Shown here piece by piece: positions 37,536 to 50,100 of a stretch of DNA of 64,000 nt. The notes beneath the pieces were generated by a model, which searched no databases, had not been told where the DNA came from, and saw only the letters and a list, made by a program, of their open reading frames with translations. Source of the DNA: Diphasiastrum complanatum (Eukaryota > Streptophyta > Lycopodiopsida > Lycopodiales > Lycopodiaceae); assembly GCA_029204225.1 (NCBI GenBank), contig CM055093.1:23667912-23731911 (forward strand). Reading direction: 5' to 3'. Position 1 is the stretch's first letter. Every line of letters begins with the position of its first letter. A program made the translations under genes and the position numbers.

Positions 37536-38729
37536 ATGCATGTGATGTCCTTACTAACGATGGAGGAATTAAACATTCAAGAAAAAGTTTGAGATTTGCC
37601 AACCTTTCGTTGCTGAAGTTAGCTCTCTGAAATCTGATATCTTGTTTTCGTTTCTATTTCACTTTTTGATTTTGTGAGGAGAGCCCACATACCTGCAGAA
37701 TTGCTCTCCAATTTATTCAGTGGAGCTTTGATTTACCAACATGTTGTTGAAGGTCAGTCACCAGGTAGTTTTTCTGTCAACAGTGAGTCCAACGTGACCT
37801 CAGATTCTTTTCTTGTTTGAAGTGCGTGACACAGACCTTGTATCTCTCTGGTTCCATTTCTAACTTAAATCGATTGGTCAGAATAGAACCAGCAATTGCA
37901 TGTTTATGGGTGTTGCTAAGGCTGGAAACCTTTTGTTTTTTGTGGGTTCATCTCACATGCTTTCAACCCCTAGAGTTGGTTTACAATAGTTGGGTGATCA
38001 CCAAATTTTCCCATCCGAGCCTCCAACGATATTGTAATACCCACTCCTACTTATGAGCTGCACCCTTAATTAACTCAAGAAAATACCATCATAAGCCAAA
38101 GTGTGCTAAGATCTCAAGAAGCCTACACAAGAAGGAAGTGAGTACACGTAATGAAGAGTGGGGCCATTCTTGAGAGAAGCAAGTGATAAAGGGCAAGAGG
38201 GATTCGTGACTTGGTGAAGGTGGTAATAGACCAGGTTTTCTCATACACACTGAGGTAAATTGCATAAGCCTCGTGTTTTTTTGTACTTGAGATGATTTTT
38301 TGGAAAACGTTATAGTGAATATTTAGCGGTTTTTCTTCCCTATTTGGAAAGTGTTGAGCGTATGTTGATTCAAGAATAGGGTGCTACATGTCATTATTGG
38401 TTTCATGGAAATTAAAGCCTAGTTAACTTGTGGTTGACGTTGTGAATGGGGTTGCGTGTAAGAGAGTCACATTTCAGTTTTTTCATTGCTCATAAGCACC
38501 ACCAATCAAAGCTGCATTAGTGTCAATTCCTTGGAAGATAGAGTGATACCGTAACATCTGAGATGGGTGGAAGATCCGTATCAAACTAAGAAATCAACCC
38601 ACCCCCTTGCAAAACACCTAGTTCACGTTGTGCGGGACCCTCATTGGAAGATACAGACCCCTCGTCTGATTCACGGGCACCGTGGAACCCATGCCTTCCA
38701 CCTAAATAGTGCACTTTTAAGTGGTGGTG
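37536..38729. other. Stretch without a recognised gene
   Basis: No long ORF of protein-like composition and no repeat boundary was found. The downstream part leads into a copia fragment. Confidence 0.4.
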
Positions 38730-38862
38730 GGTCATTGTTAAGGCAGTACTCCTTGAATTCGGTGGAGATGTTTTTTTCCGCGTTGTCGGACCTTAGTGCT
38801 TTGATACTTTTCAATGAAGACATGCGAACCATGAACCCGTTTCTGTGATGAGCACCTCCCAA
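38730..38862 (-). pseudogene. Copia integrase fragment
   Basis: The minus frame reads LKSIKALRSDNAEKNISTEF plus KEYC. This is the second catalytic Asp segment of copia integrase, usually SDNGGEY-STEFKEYC; here GGEY is replaced by AEKN. It is only about 45 codons long and surrounded by non-coding sequence. Confidence 0.6.
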
Positions 38863-38869
38863 GATTTGT

Positions 38870-39770
38870 GGGTATACCCTTAAAACCTAAAGGGTTTGGT
38901 TTTGTAAAGGGCATGTCCTTATAACTTGAAAAGGATGACCTTTACTCTTTAGGGGATTTGTTACAACTAAGGAACGTACCCTTAACACACCAAAGGCTAG
39001 CCATTAAGTTAGAGACAAAGTCGTTATGTCCCACATGAGTACGTGTCCCACAACCAAAGAAGTACAGCCCTTATGCCATAACCAAGTACCCAGCCCTTCA
39101 GATTAAGTGTTGACCTAGGTGATTTGATAACCTAGGAACATAAGGGCACATTCTTTACAATTGAAGCCCATGACTTGATACAATTAAGGACATACCCCTA
39201 TGCATAAGGATATGACCCAAACTTATGACCATACAGTTTGAGGACCTTGGATTTGGAATAACTATATAGGTAAATATCTAGTGGCCAGACACTTGATAAA
39301 CCCCCCCCAATGGTGATGTTCGGTACCTCTTTGACACTCCTATTAGTATGGCCATGCCCTTACAATATTAGGCCTAATCCTACGACAATTGATGTAGGGG
39401 TTAATCAAAGTATACAAGTTTTGATGAATAGGGAATGTTGTTCACACCTAGTCCAAGACGATCTCGCCCACAACGACTCACTTGACCAGATAGGACACCG
39501 TTAAGATAGTGCTTATAGATACCACCATCCGAACCGGAGTAGATCCATACAACGAGGATTTTATTGTTAGTTGCCAAGCGCTCTAGAGACATTCTTGACA
39601 TCCTTAAATGAAATCCATCGTCAAAGGAGGGTACGTAACAAATTCACTCTCTGATTGTACCAATGTGGGCTTGGAAACCGCATCGATCGGGGAGCATGGT
39701 TTAGCAAGATGGGACATTAGGATGTCTTGCTATCCTCGTATGGCACAAGAGTTGATCAATCGTAGTGCCA
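38870..39770. other. Stretch without a recognised gene
   Basis: Contains loosely repeated phrases (ATACCCTTA, GGACATACCCC, CCTTAACAC) but no clear period. It may be decayed 3' sequence of the gypsy element to its right. Confidence 0.4.
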
Positions 39771-39779
39771 TTCCCTTTT

Positions 39780-40520
39780 AGCCTCTTTCCTCGGGATCTA
39801 AATTTGCATGACCCATGAAGATATAAACTTCCCTTATTGTGCTTGGTGGTGGAAGATTCTTAATAACTCTGATTTTGAAAAACTTAATAGCAATGCCATG
39901 TCGTGAAATCACATGCCCCAACACTATGCCATATGTTACCCATATTTGACACTTCTCTAGGTTAAAAAGGATTTGAAATTTCCGACACTAAGCAAACACT
40001 TTTCTCAAGTTGGGTTAAGTGATCTCCACTCCGTGGACACAAAGATCGTCCAAATAAATTTCCAAGAAATTTTGCAAGTGTTCCTTGAAAGCAAATTGCA
40101 TGACGCTTTGCAAAGTACTTGAGGTGTTACATATTCCAAATGACATCACTTTGTATGTGTAGGTTTCCCATACAGTGGCAAATGTGTTCTTATGTTGATC
40201 TTTCAGTATGATCTTCATTTGATTGTATCCACTAAAACCATCTTAAAAGCAGCAATACGATCCAATACGCTCTCAGTGAAAGATAAAGGAAAGTGATCCT
40301 TTTGTGTTACTGCATGCAAGGCCTTCAAATTCATGTAGATACACATCTTGCCATTCTTCTTTGGTACAATCACGATTGGTGACACTCATTCTGTATGCTC
40401 AATTTCATAGATGAAATTAACATCTAATACGCTTTGTAACTTTCTTTTGATCAAGTCCGTGTAATTTGGATTACATCGATAGAATTGGCTCACTTTCGGA
40501 ATAGCATTCGGTACCAATGG
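39780..40520 (-). pseudogene. Ty3/gypsy reverse transcriptase fragment
   Basis: The minus strand reads VSQFYRCNPNY, LDVNFIYEIEHTEWVSPIVI and VPKKNGKMCIYMNLKALHAV, then KDHFPLSFTESVLDRIA. It continues MKIILKDQHKNTFATVWETY, KVMSFGICNTSSTLQSVM and the catalytic box YLDD in FLEIYLDDLCVH. Further on it reads NLEKCQIWVTYGIVLGHVIS and IRVIKNLPPPSTIS. The order and motifs are those of gypsy RT. Several frame shifts and stops break it. The second catalytic Asp pair is intact, but the whole is not translatable. Confidence 0.85.
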
Positions 40521-41320
40521 AATTGTATGTTTTACTATTGAAGTGGAAATACCCTTTAAATCTTTGTAGGACCAAGCAAATTAATCTTTGTATTGGACCA
40601 TCAACTTTCGCAGCTCTGAGATTGGGTAGAAGATGGTTGTGCTCCCACATGGGTTATCGTCTCTTCTTCTCGTGGTTTGGCTAGATTTATTGGTTTAGTA
40701 CGAGTTGGTCCATCATAAACTTCATGCGTCTTTAGAACACTTTATTCAGGAACACCTGTCACGATGTCTCGGAGCTCCTTCTCGATGAGAATGATCTTCT
40801 TTTTGAATTTCTAGATATTGTAATTGGATACACTGTCCAACTTACTAGCTTCACCCAAAATTGACTCATTCACGTTAGCCAATTCCAAACCGCTTGCAAT
40901 CACAGTTGTAAGCTAAAAGGAGTGATTCGAATGGTGATGTCAAAAGTCCAAAATAACGATCTGCTATTTTTCCCAGGCCACCTGCCGCTTAATTAGCAAA
41001 TTGAAAGCCAAGATTTCTCTGACCGAGAAATCATTTCCGTTGCACACTCCCAACTAGGTGCTCTCTGAAAAGGGCAAATGACTTATGGCATCCATTGAGC
41101 AATTTCTCCATGGTAATCACTTTGTTTTTTGGTACGATACTTGCAGGTACATTCTGGGTGCCCTTCATTTGAAGTTTGTAGCGAAATGCTTAGGGAGGTA
41201 AAAATAATTCATTTCTCAAGAATCAAAAGGACTTCACTCTTTATTAAATTCAAGACCAAGGGTCCTTTTCACCTTGAATCTTTTTAATGAATTTGAAGAC
41301 CAAATGGCTTTGAGGCATTG
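40521..41320 (-). pseudogene. Probable 5' pol part of the gypsy element, heavily decayed
   Basis: The minus strand between RT and the copia fragment gives broken traces such as AGGLGKNSRSLFW and TFDITIRITPF but no continuous frame. It is assigned to the gypsy element only by position. Confidence 0.35.
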
Positions 41321-41329
41321 ATCTACATA

Positions 41330-42110
41330 GAATGTGACAATGTGGCTTCAATAAGCAATTCGACTAACGTATTGTAGGTTCTTAGTAAAGGTTGGAACAT
41401 ATAAAACATTTTTGTTAAGTCAAGATGATGAACCATCATCGAATCTGATGGTAACTGTTTATTTGCCTTCGATCTTTAGAGATCTAGAATCTCCAAGATG
41501 AATGTTGTTGTCATGATGTATCGAAATTTTTTTTGTAAACCAATCTCGTGTAGAAGTCATGTGTTGTGTCACACTAGACTCGATTGAACGATTGTTCGAT
41601 TTAGCCATGAACAACTTTCGGTGAAGCATTAGTAACTGTAATATGGGCTTGTTGGGTTTTTGTCACTAGGATTCTGCAGTCCTTTATATCACATCCTTTT
41701 TTAACGAATACTATCGTAGGAAGCATGCGGACTTCTTGAGAGTTTCATGATCACATCGTTGTCGGCAATGAGTGATCCAACTACAGCGAGTTGATCAATT
41801 AATGATCTAACGTGATTAATATGGCCTCTTATTGAAGCCGATTCTGACATCTTGTATGAAAAGATGGGTGGTAACATCTTGGGTCTCATACAGACTTATG
41901 AGATTTATCCCAAGCTTGCTTAGATGTTTCGTTGCTATTGATATGAGATATTTGTGAATCCTTGAGATTCATGGATATGAATGAAAGAGCTCTAACATAT
42001 TTGGATTTCCATATGAGATCTACATCTTGTTGTGGTAGGATCGAGGATCCGTTTACCACAGTCGAATTCCTGAGGACAATTGCTCCATGTGTATGTTAAG
42101 ATAAATAACT
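41330..42110 (-). pseudogene. Copia gag-protease fragment
   Basis: The minus frame 41889-41701 reads IFSYKMSESASIRGHINHVR and SLIDQLAVVGSLIADND, a typical copia gag segment. Further along the minus strand (about 41500-41340) GDSRSLKIEGKQTVTI and NVLYVPTFTKNL match the copia protease region. Stops and frame changes interrupt it, and the zinc knuckle was not found. It is sandwiched between gypsy-like segments, so it is either a nested insertion or a separate remnant. Confidence 0.7.
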
Positions 42111-42373
42111 GAAAAAGTTTCTATCTTTCTTTGCATTGGCATTTTTGATTGTCACTTGGAAAAGCGTGGATCCTCGTTCGCTTACATAAAACTAAGTGCT
42201 TATTGTCACCAGTCTTTATCACAAAAATTGTCTTTCACAAATTGCCGCAATTGGATTAGAAAATGTCTTATTGCTATAGGTGGTTGACATTCTCAAAGTG
42301 GAGAGCTCTCAGCAACTTCACAACTTGCATGCTCGAGTGCTTCCCATGTGTCTCTTTGTTTAGTCACTTGTAT

Positions 42374-43323
42374 CTACCATTGACGGTGTTTCATCTTTGG
42401 TTTCTTGGCAGATTCTATCTTCTGGGAGGTTTGTATCCTCCATTTGCCTCTGGGTGTTTCCGTGGTTCTTCTCTCAGTTGAAGTTCCAGTCTCAAGGAAA
42501 ACCTTTGATCTGCAGGTTGCACAAACTTTGATTATCAGTTTCAAGGGGATGGATTCATCAAAAATTGGTGGTAGGAACAGTTTTGGATGGACGGTTTGGT
42601 AACGGTAAGGAAACATGATGAAGGCTTGGTGGTAGGGTGAAGGAACTGATAGTTCTACAGTTGCAGCCTTGGACCCTTGCAATGTCGAGCTTTGACTACT
42701 ACTTGCTGGGTGAGGAGCTTGCTTTATTTGCAGGTTCACGGTTGTCTTCATCTTTTTTTTTTCTGCAACTCTTCTTTTTGATCCATTACTTTTGGATCTC
42801 TTTGGGCTTCATAGGAGGGGATCCAACTATCATTGCTCCAGAGAGTCTCTTTTTCAACATTGATCTGACTCATCTGTTGCTTAAATTTTGTCCTTTCCTC
42901 CTCAGCTTCTTGGATCTTTCTCTTTATTTCTTCTAGCTGCTTCGTCTGCTTTTGTAGGTCTTTTTCGGCTTCTCTCTTGTTTTTTTCTTGGGGCAGTCTT
43001 GCATGGCAAGGCTATTACACAGGACCAAGTACCAACACTTGTGAACAGTAAACTGATGATAAACAAACAGATGGAAGGAAGGGTGGTAGTGACAACGGTA
43101 GATGGTGTGGGCGATAGGCATGAGAATGGATGCAGATGTATGACGAGAGGTTGGTTGAAGACTCAGCTCTACTAGGTTCTTGTCCCTCGAATGGGTTTGT
43201 GGATGGCTCGTGTATTTGGGCCCGCATTCGGTAGAACCTATGATGTCTGATTTGTTTAGCTACAGGGGACCTGATCTCGTATGGATAATCTTTTGGGATT
43301 TCAGGATCTGTATTGTCGGCCAT
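42374..43323 (-). CDS. Hypothetical coiled-coil protein, possible gypsy gag, frame-broken
   Basis: The minus strand starts MADNTDPEIPKDYPYEIRSP at 43323 and continues VAKQIRHHRFYRMRAQIHEP. After a probable intron or frame break, the region 42985-42750 reads EAEKDLQKQTKQLEEIKRKI, QEAEEERTKFKQQMSQINVE and KETLWSND, a clear charged coiled coil. A slip in a run of A (T9 near 42752 on the plus strand) leads to the 42751-42374 frame (MKTTVNLQIKQAPHPASSSQ ... LPPIFDESIPLKLIIKVC). I do not recognise the family. A PBS-like site and LTR-like block further right on the same strand make a gypsy gag the most likely identity. A host gene is the alternative. Confidence 0.45.
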
Positions 43324-43493
43324 TGGGTATTGTTGTGTCTTTTTTGTATTGGGTATGTGTTTCTGGTGTTTTTAAAATTTTTAGGGTTTTTGGTGTTTTT
43401 GGATTTTTTAGGGTGTTGAAGGAAGTGAAGATGGAGACTCAGTATAAAAAGGGCTTTCTTACTTTTTTGAATTTTTTTTTGGTGTTTATGCCC

Positions 43494-43517
43494 TTTTTTT
43501 TTTTTTTTTTTTTTTTT
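43494..43517. repeat. Poly-T run
   Basis: About 24 T, following several shorter T runs in 43370-43480. Confidence 0.9.
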
Positions 43518-43611
43518 CCAGTCTCTAAGACTTTGGGGAGATGGTGGTTCAGTCGAAATAGCAATCAGAGGTGTCGTTTGAAAGTTCTATGGTCTAGTAT
43601 GGAGTTGGTCG

Positions 43612-44155
43612 GTTGAGATGGTGAGGAATCCCATCGGTCAAGATCGGACCCAGAACCGTCGGTCGAGATCTGACGCGAACCCGTCGGTCGAGATTTGATC
43701 GAAAACCCGTCGGTCGAGATCTGATGCGAACTCGTCGGTCGAGATTTGATCGAAAACCCGTCGGTCGAGATCTGACGCGAACCCATCGGTCGAGATCTGA
43801 TCGAAAACCCGTCGGTCGAGATCTGACGCGAACTCGTCAGTCGAGATCTGAAAAAAAACGCCGGTTGAGATCTCAAAAAAAGCGTCGGTTGAGATTTGAA
43901 AAAAAATCGTCGGTTGAGATTTGAAAAAAATTGTCGGTTGAGATCTGAAAAAAAAGCGTCGGTTGAGATTTGAAAAAAAAGCGTCAGTTGAGTTTTGAAA
44001 AAGAAATCGTCGGTTGAGATTTGAAAAAAAAAACGTCGGTTGAGATTTGAAAAAAAAAACGTCGGTTGAGATTTGAAAAAAAATCGTCGGTTGATATATG
44101 AAGGGAAGTGTCGGCTGAGATATGAAGGGAAGCGTCGGTTGATATATGAAAGAAA
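43612..44155. repeat. 25-bp minisatellite, about 21 units, with two sub-families
   Basis: Tandem units share CGTCGGT(C/T)GAGAT(C/T)TGA. The left half alternates two forms, one ending ACGCGAACC and one ending TCGAAAACC, giving a dimer period of about 51. From about 43850 units end in A runs (6-10 A), and the last three change to GATATATGAAGGGAA. The alternating part makes an open frame on each strand, but that is a property of the repeat. Confidence 0.93.
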
Positions 44156-44453
44156 TGGAGCGTGACGGGGCGACTGAAGGAGTTTAGTTGATGGGTGTGG
44201 GCTCTGGTTTTATAGTTTGATACTAAAGCAAGTCTAATCGCTTGTGTTTGCAGTTGTTGTGGCTTGCTGGTTGGTTTGCAGGTTCAGGTGCAAGCAAGTT
44301 GGTTTTTAGACGGATTTGCAAGCAAGTCTATTTGCCTGCGATTGTTGTTTCTTGCAGGCCGTTCGTTTGCAAGGTAGACTGCAGATCAGAACTGTTATGG
44401 ATCTGTTCAAGAGCACTGTTGCAACATGTGTGGGTTTATGAGGTGTGGAGTTC

Positions 44454-44470
44454 AAGCAGCAACGGTGCCA
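44454..44470 (-). promoter_or_regulatory. Possible tRNA-Asp-type primer binding site
   Basis: The minus strand reads TGGCACCGTTGCTGCTT. Gypsy elements of the Tat/Athila group often use a tRNA-Asp PBS of the form TGGCGCCGTTG. The match is good over 11 bases with one change. It is followed two bases later by TGTTGACATC, a possible LTR edge. Confidence 0.45.
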
Positions 44471-44472
44471 AA

Positions 44473-45600
44473 TGTTGACATCTTCAGAGCCTATAGAATC
44501 GGTTTACTAGTTCTTCCTTGTTTCCTGTTTACAAGAATTGTTTTCTGCCTGTTTAGAGGCTTGTTGGCATTTTCTTAAATGTTAGCTTCTTAGTTCAATG
44601 CCGAAACCAGGCAGAAGGGACTAATATCGATGTAGTAAATGTCCTGCCTGTCAGACGACAATCCAGAGAAGTCACTCTACACATGCATAAACAACCACTC
44701 ATACATGCCAAAACGTTCAACCATAAAATCAGTGCGTAGATCCGTTGAACAAACAATGAAATTCTACTTCTACTTTGCTTCAAAATGAACTCACTACTTT
44801 ACTTGCATAAATTTACAAAACAAGAAACAAGAACTAATCTACAACATGTTAGAAGTCCAAGAATCAAGAAACCAACCAGTCTTTTGATTCTTAGACATCC
44901 CAAGAACATCAAGAACTAGAATGTTAGAGAATATGCAAGAATTCTATTGAAACAAATGGGCCCCACTCAATGTACGGCCTCCTTGGAATCTAGTGCTCCC
45001 AATATGCAACATTTATGCCACATTTCTAGCCTATTTAGTTTACTTGAATGCTGGCTCCTACATTAATCCACAAGAAAACATGAAATCTAATCCACAACTA
45101 GAAAAGCAAGAAAACTAATCCACTCTAAATCCACAACCACACACAATATGAATGGAAGGCATGATCATAGGGGCATCACTCAAGAAAACCATCATGATCA
45201 AGGAGCTCAATGGATGCATCTAACTCATGGAGGCTCTTCTCATGGAGTTGATACAATACACAAAAAGCTCCTCTTCACAAAGAGGGAGTCTCTTAAATAA
45301 GCAAGAGAGCTCCTTAGGTGGCATCCTAGTGGAATTTCCACATTTCACAAATTACAAGTGGAATATTGCTCTCCACTAGAGGTCACCATCAAAAGGTGGC
45401 TCACTCTACTTTCTTTAAGAGAGGTCTACTTGCATTTATTACATTTGCCTAGAAATACTAGTTCCTATATGGTCATCCCATCTTTCGGGATTCACCATGA
45501 GGCTTACACAATTATGGCTTGTTATTACTAACTAGCATTTCTCGGCTCTCATACTCGGCTCTCGGTCTTTATTCGTCTCGTCTTCTCAGAGACCTCCTCG
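44473..45600 (-). repeat. LTR-like block, right edge unknown
   Basis: Begins at TGTTGACATC next to the PBS-like site. The part from about 45120 to 45600 contains CCCATCTTTCGGGA, CATGAGGCT and repeated CTCGGCTCTC, phrases that recur at 63310-63400 in the same order. No coding capacity. Without a second copy the limits cannot be fixed. Confidence 0.35.
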
Positions 45601-46178
45601 GACTAAGGTGAGAGGTGCTCTTGAGTTGCTCTGTCCGAGTATCTTGGGGATTCGTCAGAATCAGCCAACATCGAGTCACGAGACTGTTGACTATCGAAGG
45701 ACTGTTGACTATCTATCAATTGTCAAAGGATTTGTCGAAGGTGTCCCCGGAACCTTGTCTCGAACTAGTGTGTAAATTTGGTGGTTCTTCAAATATGGCA
45801 AGTTTTTGAGTACACAACCAGGTCTAGGACTTTGTCGTGGATACTTAAAAGAAATAGTTGTTAGCTACTACAGTGGCAACTGGACTAAATGGTTGAAGTG
45901 GAATAAAAATTCCATAATATGCCCTCCCACAACGATTTACAACTCTAGAAGAAACAACCAATAAATAGCTCTTGATGATCTTTCCCACCAAAATCCCAGC
46001 TCTAGGTTTTTTCATCATTATGAGCAAACAAGAAGTTTTTGAGTACTCTGACTGACAACTTTCCAAGCTCAAATTCTGACCAAAATTCCTACTTCTAGAT
46101 ACAGTGCAAAGCTTTGTATTGCATTCAAGCAATCAGCCGAAAGTTTCCAAAATTGTGAGGGCATGTAATTGACACTTG

Positions 46179-46352
46179 GCCAAAACCATAATCAGCAATA
46201 TTTCACTTGTGGTCAAAATAAGTCAACAATCAATATAAGTCAAAACCATATTTAGCAATACTTCACTTATGGTCAAGATAACTCAATGTTCAATATAAGT
46301 CAAAACCATAATTAGCGATACTTATGGTCAAGATAAGTCAAAACCCTAATTT
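46179..46352. repeat. ~59-bp tandem repeat, three units
   Basis: Units begin near 46179, 46241 and 46301 with (G/T)(T/G)CAAAACCATA. They carry AGCAATA(T/C)TTCACTT, TGGTCAA(A/G)ATAA and CAATATAA. The third is shorter, and a partial fourth starts near 46340. Confidence 0.8.
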
Positions 46353-46679
46353 CAGATAGGTGAATGAAATGAATTCTGTTTTAACCATCATTGCTTACAT
46401 TCAATCACATTAGCACATCACCAAACGTTTCGAAGACAAGATGAGAACAAGTTGCTCCCAAGAAACATTGTATATGCAGTAAACTGAAAGTACAAGAGAA
46501 TTGTACATAAGTAGTAATTAAGGGGCTCGAGAAAGATTCAGACTGTCTAGAACTAAGAGAGAAAGTGGCGGTAAAAAAATTGGCAAGTGTTCACAAAACA
46601 ACTAGTTGATTATTGCCTATTTAAACTGGTGTTTCATTGTACCTTTTCGTAAGCGTATCCATATCGATGATAGTACTTG

Positions 46680-47159
46680 TGTAAAGATCCAAAAGGATTG
46701 CCCCTAAGATGAGGATAGGAAAAACACAATAGAAGAGACTATGGAGCCAAACCGCCCAACCAATTCTAGATCAAAACTGGATCTAGCCCCCAAGCCATGC
46801 CATGTGAAGCAAGAGGAGAAGAGAGAAACTGGTAACCTAAACCCAATATGTCGACGGGAGAATCCCTACCTCATTATATAGAGAGTAGAGTCCTGTGCAT
46901 GAAACCATGCAACCCCCATGCAGGTCAACTATAAATAGATCACATCTCTTTATGCAGTCCTCCTGCCTATATCCGTCACACATGCATGCAATACTCCATA
47001 TGTCTCAATTAGAGTGTTTGGGTCCTCTCAAGGTAATTAGTCACAAACATGCCTTGACATGGAATTAAATCATGGCGTGACCAATAAATCTCGAGTACTG
47101 GAGGGCCGGTCTACCATATTAGAACTATTACAGGTCCTTAACCGAATATGGCCATAACA
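46680..47159 (-). repeat. 3' LTR of the LARD-like element
   Basis: Bounded on the plus strand by TGTAAAGATCC and GGCCATAACA, so TGTTATGGCC...TTTACA on the minus strand. 480 bases. The minus strand carries CTATATAATG as a possible TATA box. It is adjacent to the PPT. Confidence 0.75.
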
Positions 47160-47173
47160 TTCTTCCCTCCTTA
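47160..47173 (-). promoter_or_regulatory. Polypurine tract of the LARD-like element
   Basis: The minus strand reads TAAGGAGGGAAGAA directly before the LTR start TGTTATGG. Confidence 0.75.
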
Positions 47174-50100
47174 AACTGCTTCTATCTTCAGAAGCTTTAA
47201 AAAAACAAAAAAGATTTACACTTCCTTTAACTTTCAGTATTAATCGAGAAAATCATTATTCTTAATCTGACTTTCATATCAAACAAGTACTCAAAGATAA
47301 ACCTATCTCCAATCGTTAATCTTTGTTCTGGAGTAACTCTGGTTTGAAAAGTACACTAAGATATATATTTTCTCAACATGGTTATACTCAACATAAGTTA
47401 GTAACATCACCTTCATGTAAAACACTTACATGAACCACTGAGTAAAATATTTTCTAACTTAGGAGATTAAAGTTAAAGAAAAAAATGATAATTACAGTCT
47501 AAAATTATCCACATACTCTGGCAGACAATTCATAAAAAACTTCCAAGTACAACTATCGTTAGAATCCAATTCTAAGATATGATAATTCATTCAACTAGAA
47601 TCTCTAGGAGAATTATTAAGATATAGAATGATTAAAACTCAACTCTGAGTATCCCAGATACTCTTTTGAGTTAAATGCTCATGTTTCTAGCACCAAATGC
47701 AAGAAAATAACATTCATTCATTTTAATAGATTTGTCTGTCTCCTATGATAACTAGAGATCCAATTCAAATGAAGAACTGTACTCAAGCATCTACAGACCA
47801 TATACTGTAGTAGAATAGCATCCACTAGATAAATAAGATAATGTTTGTGAGATCCATAGGTTCTCAAATAAAATACTGGAGTAGAGAGATTCAAAACACT
47901 GATTCGAATTCTTACTCAATTAATAGATCAAGAATTAACCATCAACACTTAAGGATCATCACAATTCCTTATATTCCTCTGACAATAATTAAGTATCTAT
48001 TTATAATCCGTCAATTATAAATATTTAGATTCGTATGATTCGTCAATCATAATTTTCTAGAATCCAAAACCATACTTAATCATTTACAAGATACTGGAGT
48101 ATAAGTCCAACATAACTCAGGAAAAGTAAGAATCATTCCAAAATCTTTCCCCCTAGGAAAATACTGGATTTTAGGAACATTCTCCAAACACGATTCTTTG
48201 ACTGAAGTGCGAGATATTCAAGTTCTATAAACCAGTGGTAATGAAAGACTGAACGCATACCAAAATGATAATGACAATCATCTTAAACTACAAAAAACTT
48301 TATATTTTTGTCTAGAATCAAATCTAGATACTCAAAGTCCTATTGAATATCAATTCAGTTGTTATTCTTGGATTCATTATGATTCGTTATCCATTTGAGC
48401 TCTCTGGTATACAATCACTAATGAGCTGAATCTATTCCTTAACTAAGGAATACTCTATCCCAAGAATATTATATATCCAATGCACATAATTTCAACTAAT
48501 GAACCCAAATGATTTACTAATCATGCGTCTTACAAGCAATATCAATCAAAACCATCAATTTCTGGTGAATCCATATCACACTGATCGTTTTACCAATTAA
48601 CTTCATCCTGGAGTAATCAACTACTCAAGTTAATTGTTTATGATTCAGAAATCTCAATGTCTAGGTGTAGCTTTGAATTATACATGTATAACACCACGTT
48701 TAGATCCTTATCCAAATCATTTATTAGTTAACTCATAAATCTTCCATAGAGAGATCTGTTAACTCTGCAAGTATCTGTCAAAACAATACTTGATCATATG
48801 TTCATGTTCACCGACTAGGTTAAGTGCACCAAATAACTCTAGTAACCAGGAATACACAGTAGATTCATACAAAATTAATTGTGCACATATGTGAATAATC
48901 TCACTATGACCCCCAGTACATAAACACATTTTTTTATCTGGCAGATTCCTCTAGAACCCACATATGTTACTCACATATCTCACTGAGATCTTGTAACTCA
49001 GCTACAAAAGATTTTCTATTTCTTCGGAGTAAATAACATATCCGGAAAATCTCTGAGACAAATAACATTCTCTCTTAGTAGTTTTCCAATCCAATTTCCT
49101 CTAAAAGCATAATTTCTTCCACTCAATCAACCCCTCTCTGATCCTAGTACTCAAACTAATATTAGGTTGATCAAATACAGAACTCTCAGACTTAAATTCT
49201 GATCAAACTTACTTCTATTCCAATCAAAATGGAATTAGTAACCTTTGACCTTTTACTATACTACTTATAGATAATGATTCAAATATCAAATCTGTTCTAG
49301 TTCCAAATTGTCCACCACTATCCCTAAAGAATTCCTCTTTTTTTTTGAAAAGTTCCAATTAGGTATCTTACTTTGAATCTATCCAAAATTATTTTCAGAC
49401 CAAATCTCATATACCATAGTTGGTTCTCTTCCAAAAACTATGCAACCTACAGATTTCCAAATAGAATTTTATCCCACCACTTCACCTCTCTTTTTAAAGA
49501 AATTATAATTTCAATAAAAGTTAACTGGAAAGATGATATATGAAAATACTCAAATCCAAGAAAAGTCAGTAATAAGTGTATTCCACAAAAGGATTCACTC
49601 TATTATACACAGAACTTTCCCTTCAAATATTTTCAACCTGAGTGACAGAAACTACTCTTCCATCAAAATCCATTTATGCAAAAAGAGATATTCTAGGTTT
49701 AATAAATTAAAACACTTAAACCACAGAATTTATCTGAATTCCATGTCTATTCACACAAGTAGTAATTTATATGACATAACAGTCTTTCAGAAGAATAACT
49801 TCATGCTGGAAAGAATCATATAAACCAGTCTGATGTCTTATATTCGAGAAATTACTAAGAAGTAAAGGATTAATTAAGAAAGCGAGAAATATATTTGAGG
49901 GCCTCTGATTTTGTAAATAATGAGATACCACATTGGGATCTAGATTAAACCTCAAAATTTTCCAAACACTTGATCAAACGGTTTTAATTTTTCCCATATC
50001 GCAACTAGGTATTAAAACACACCATTGATCATCAGATCTTTACAGTCCTAGAATTCTCTTTCCAAAATTACTGATGTCCCATACCATCAACTTTTTCTTC

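Noticed and set aside
43565-43924. Apparent repeat protein with ISTDGFSIKSRP units
   Set aside because: It is the translation of the 25-bp minisatellite; the units change frame once the A runs begin.
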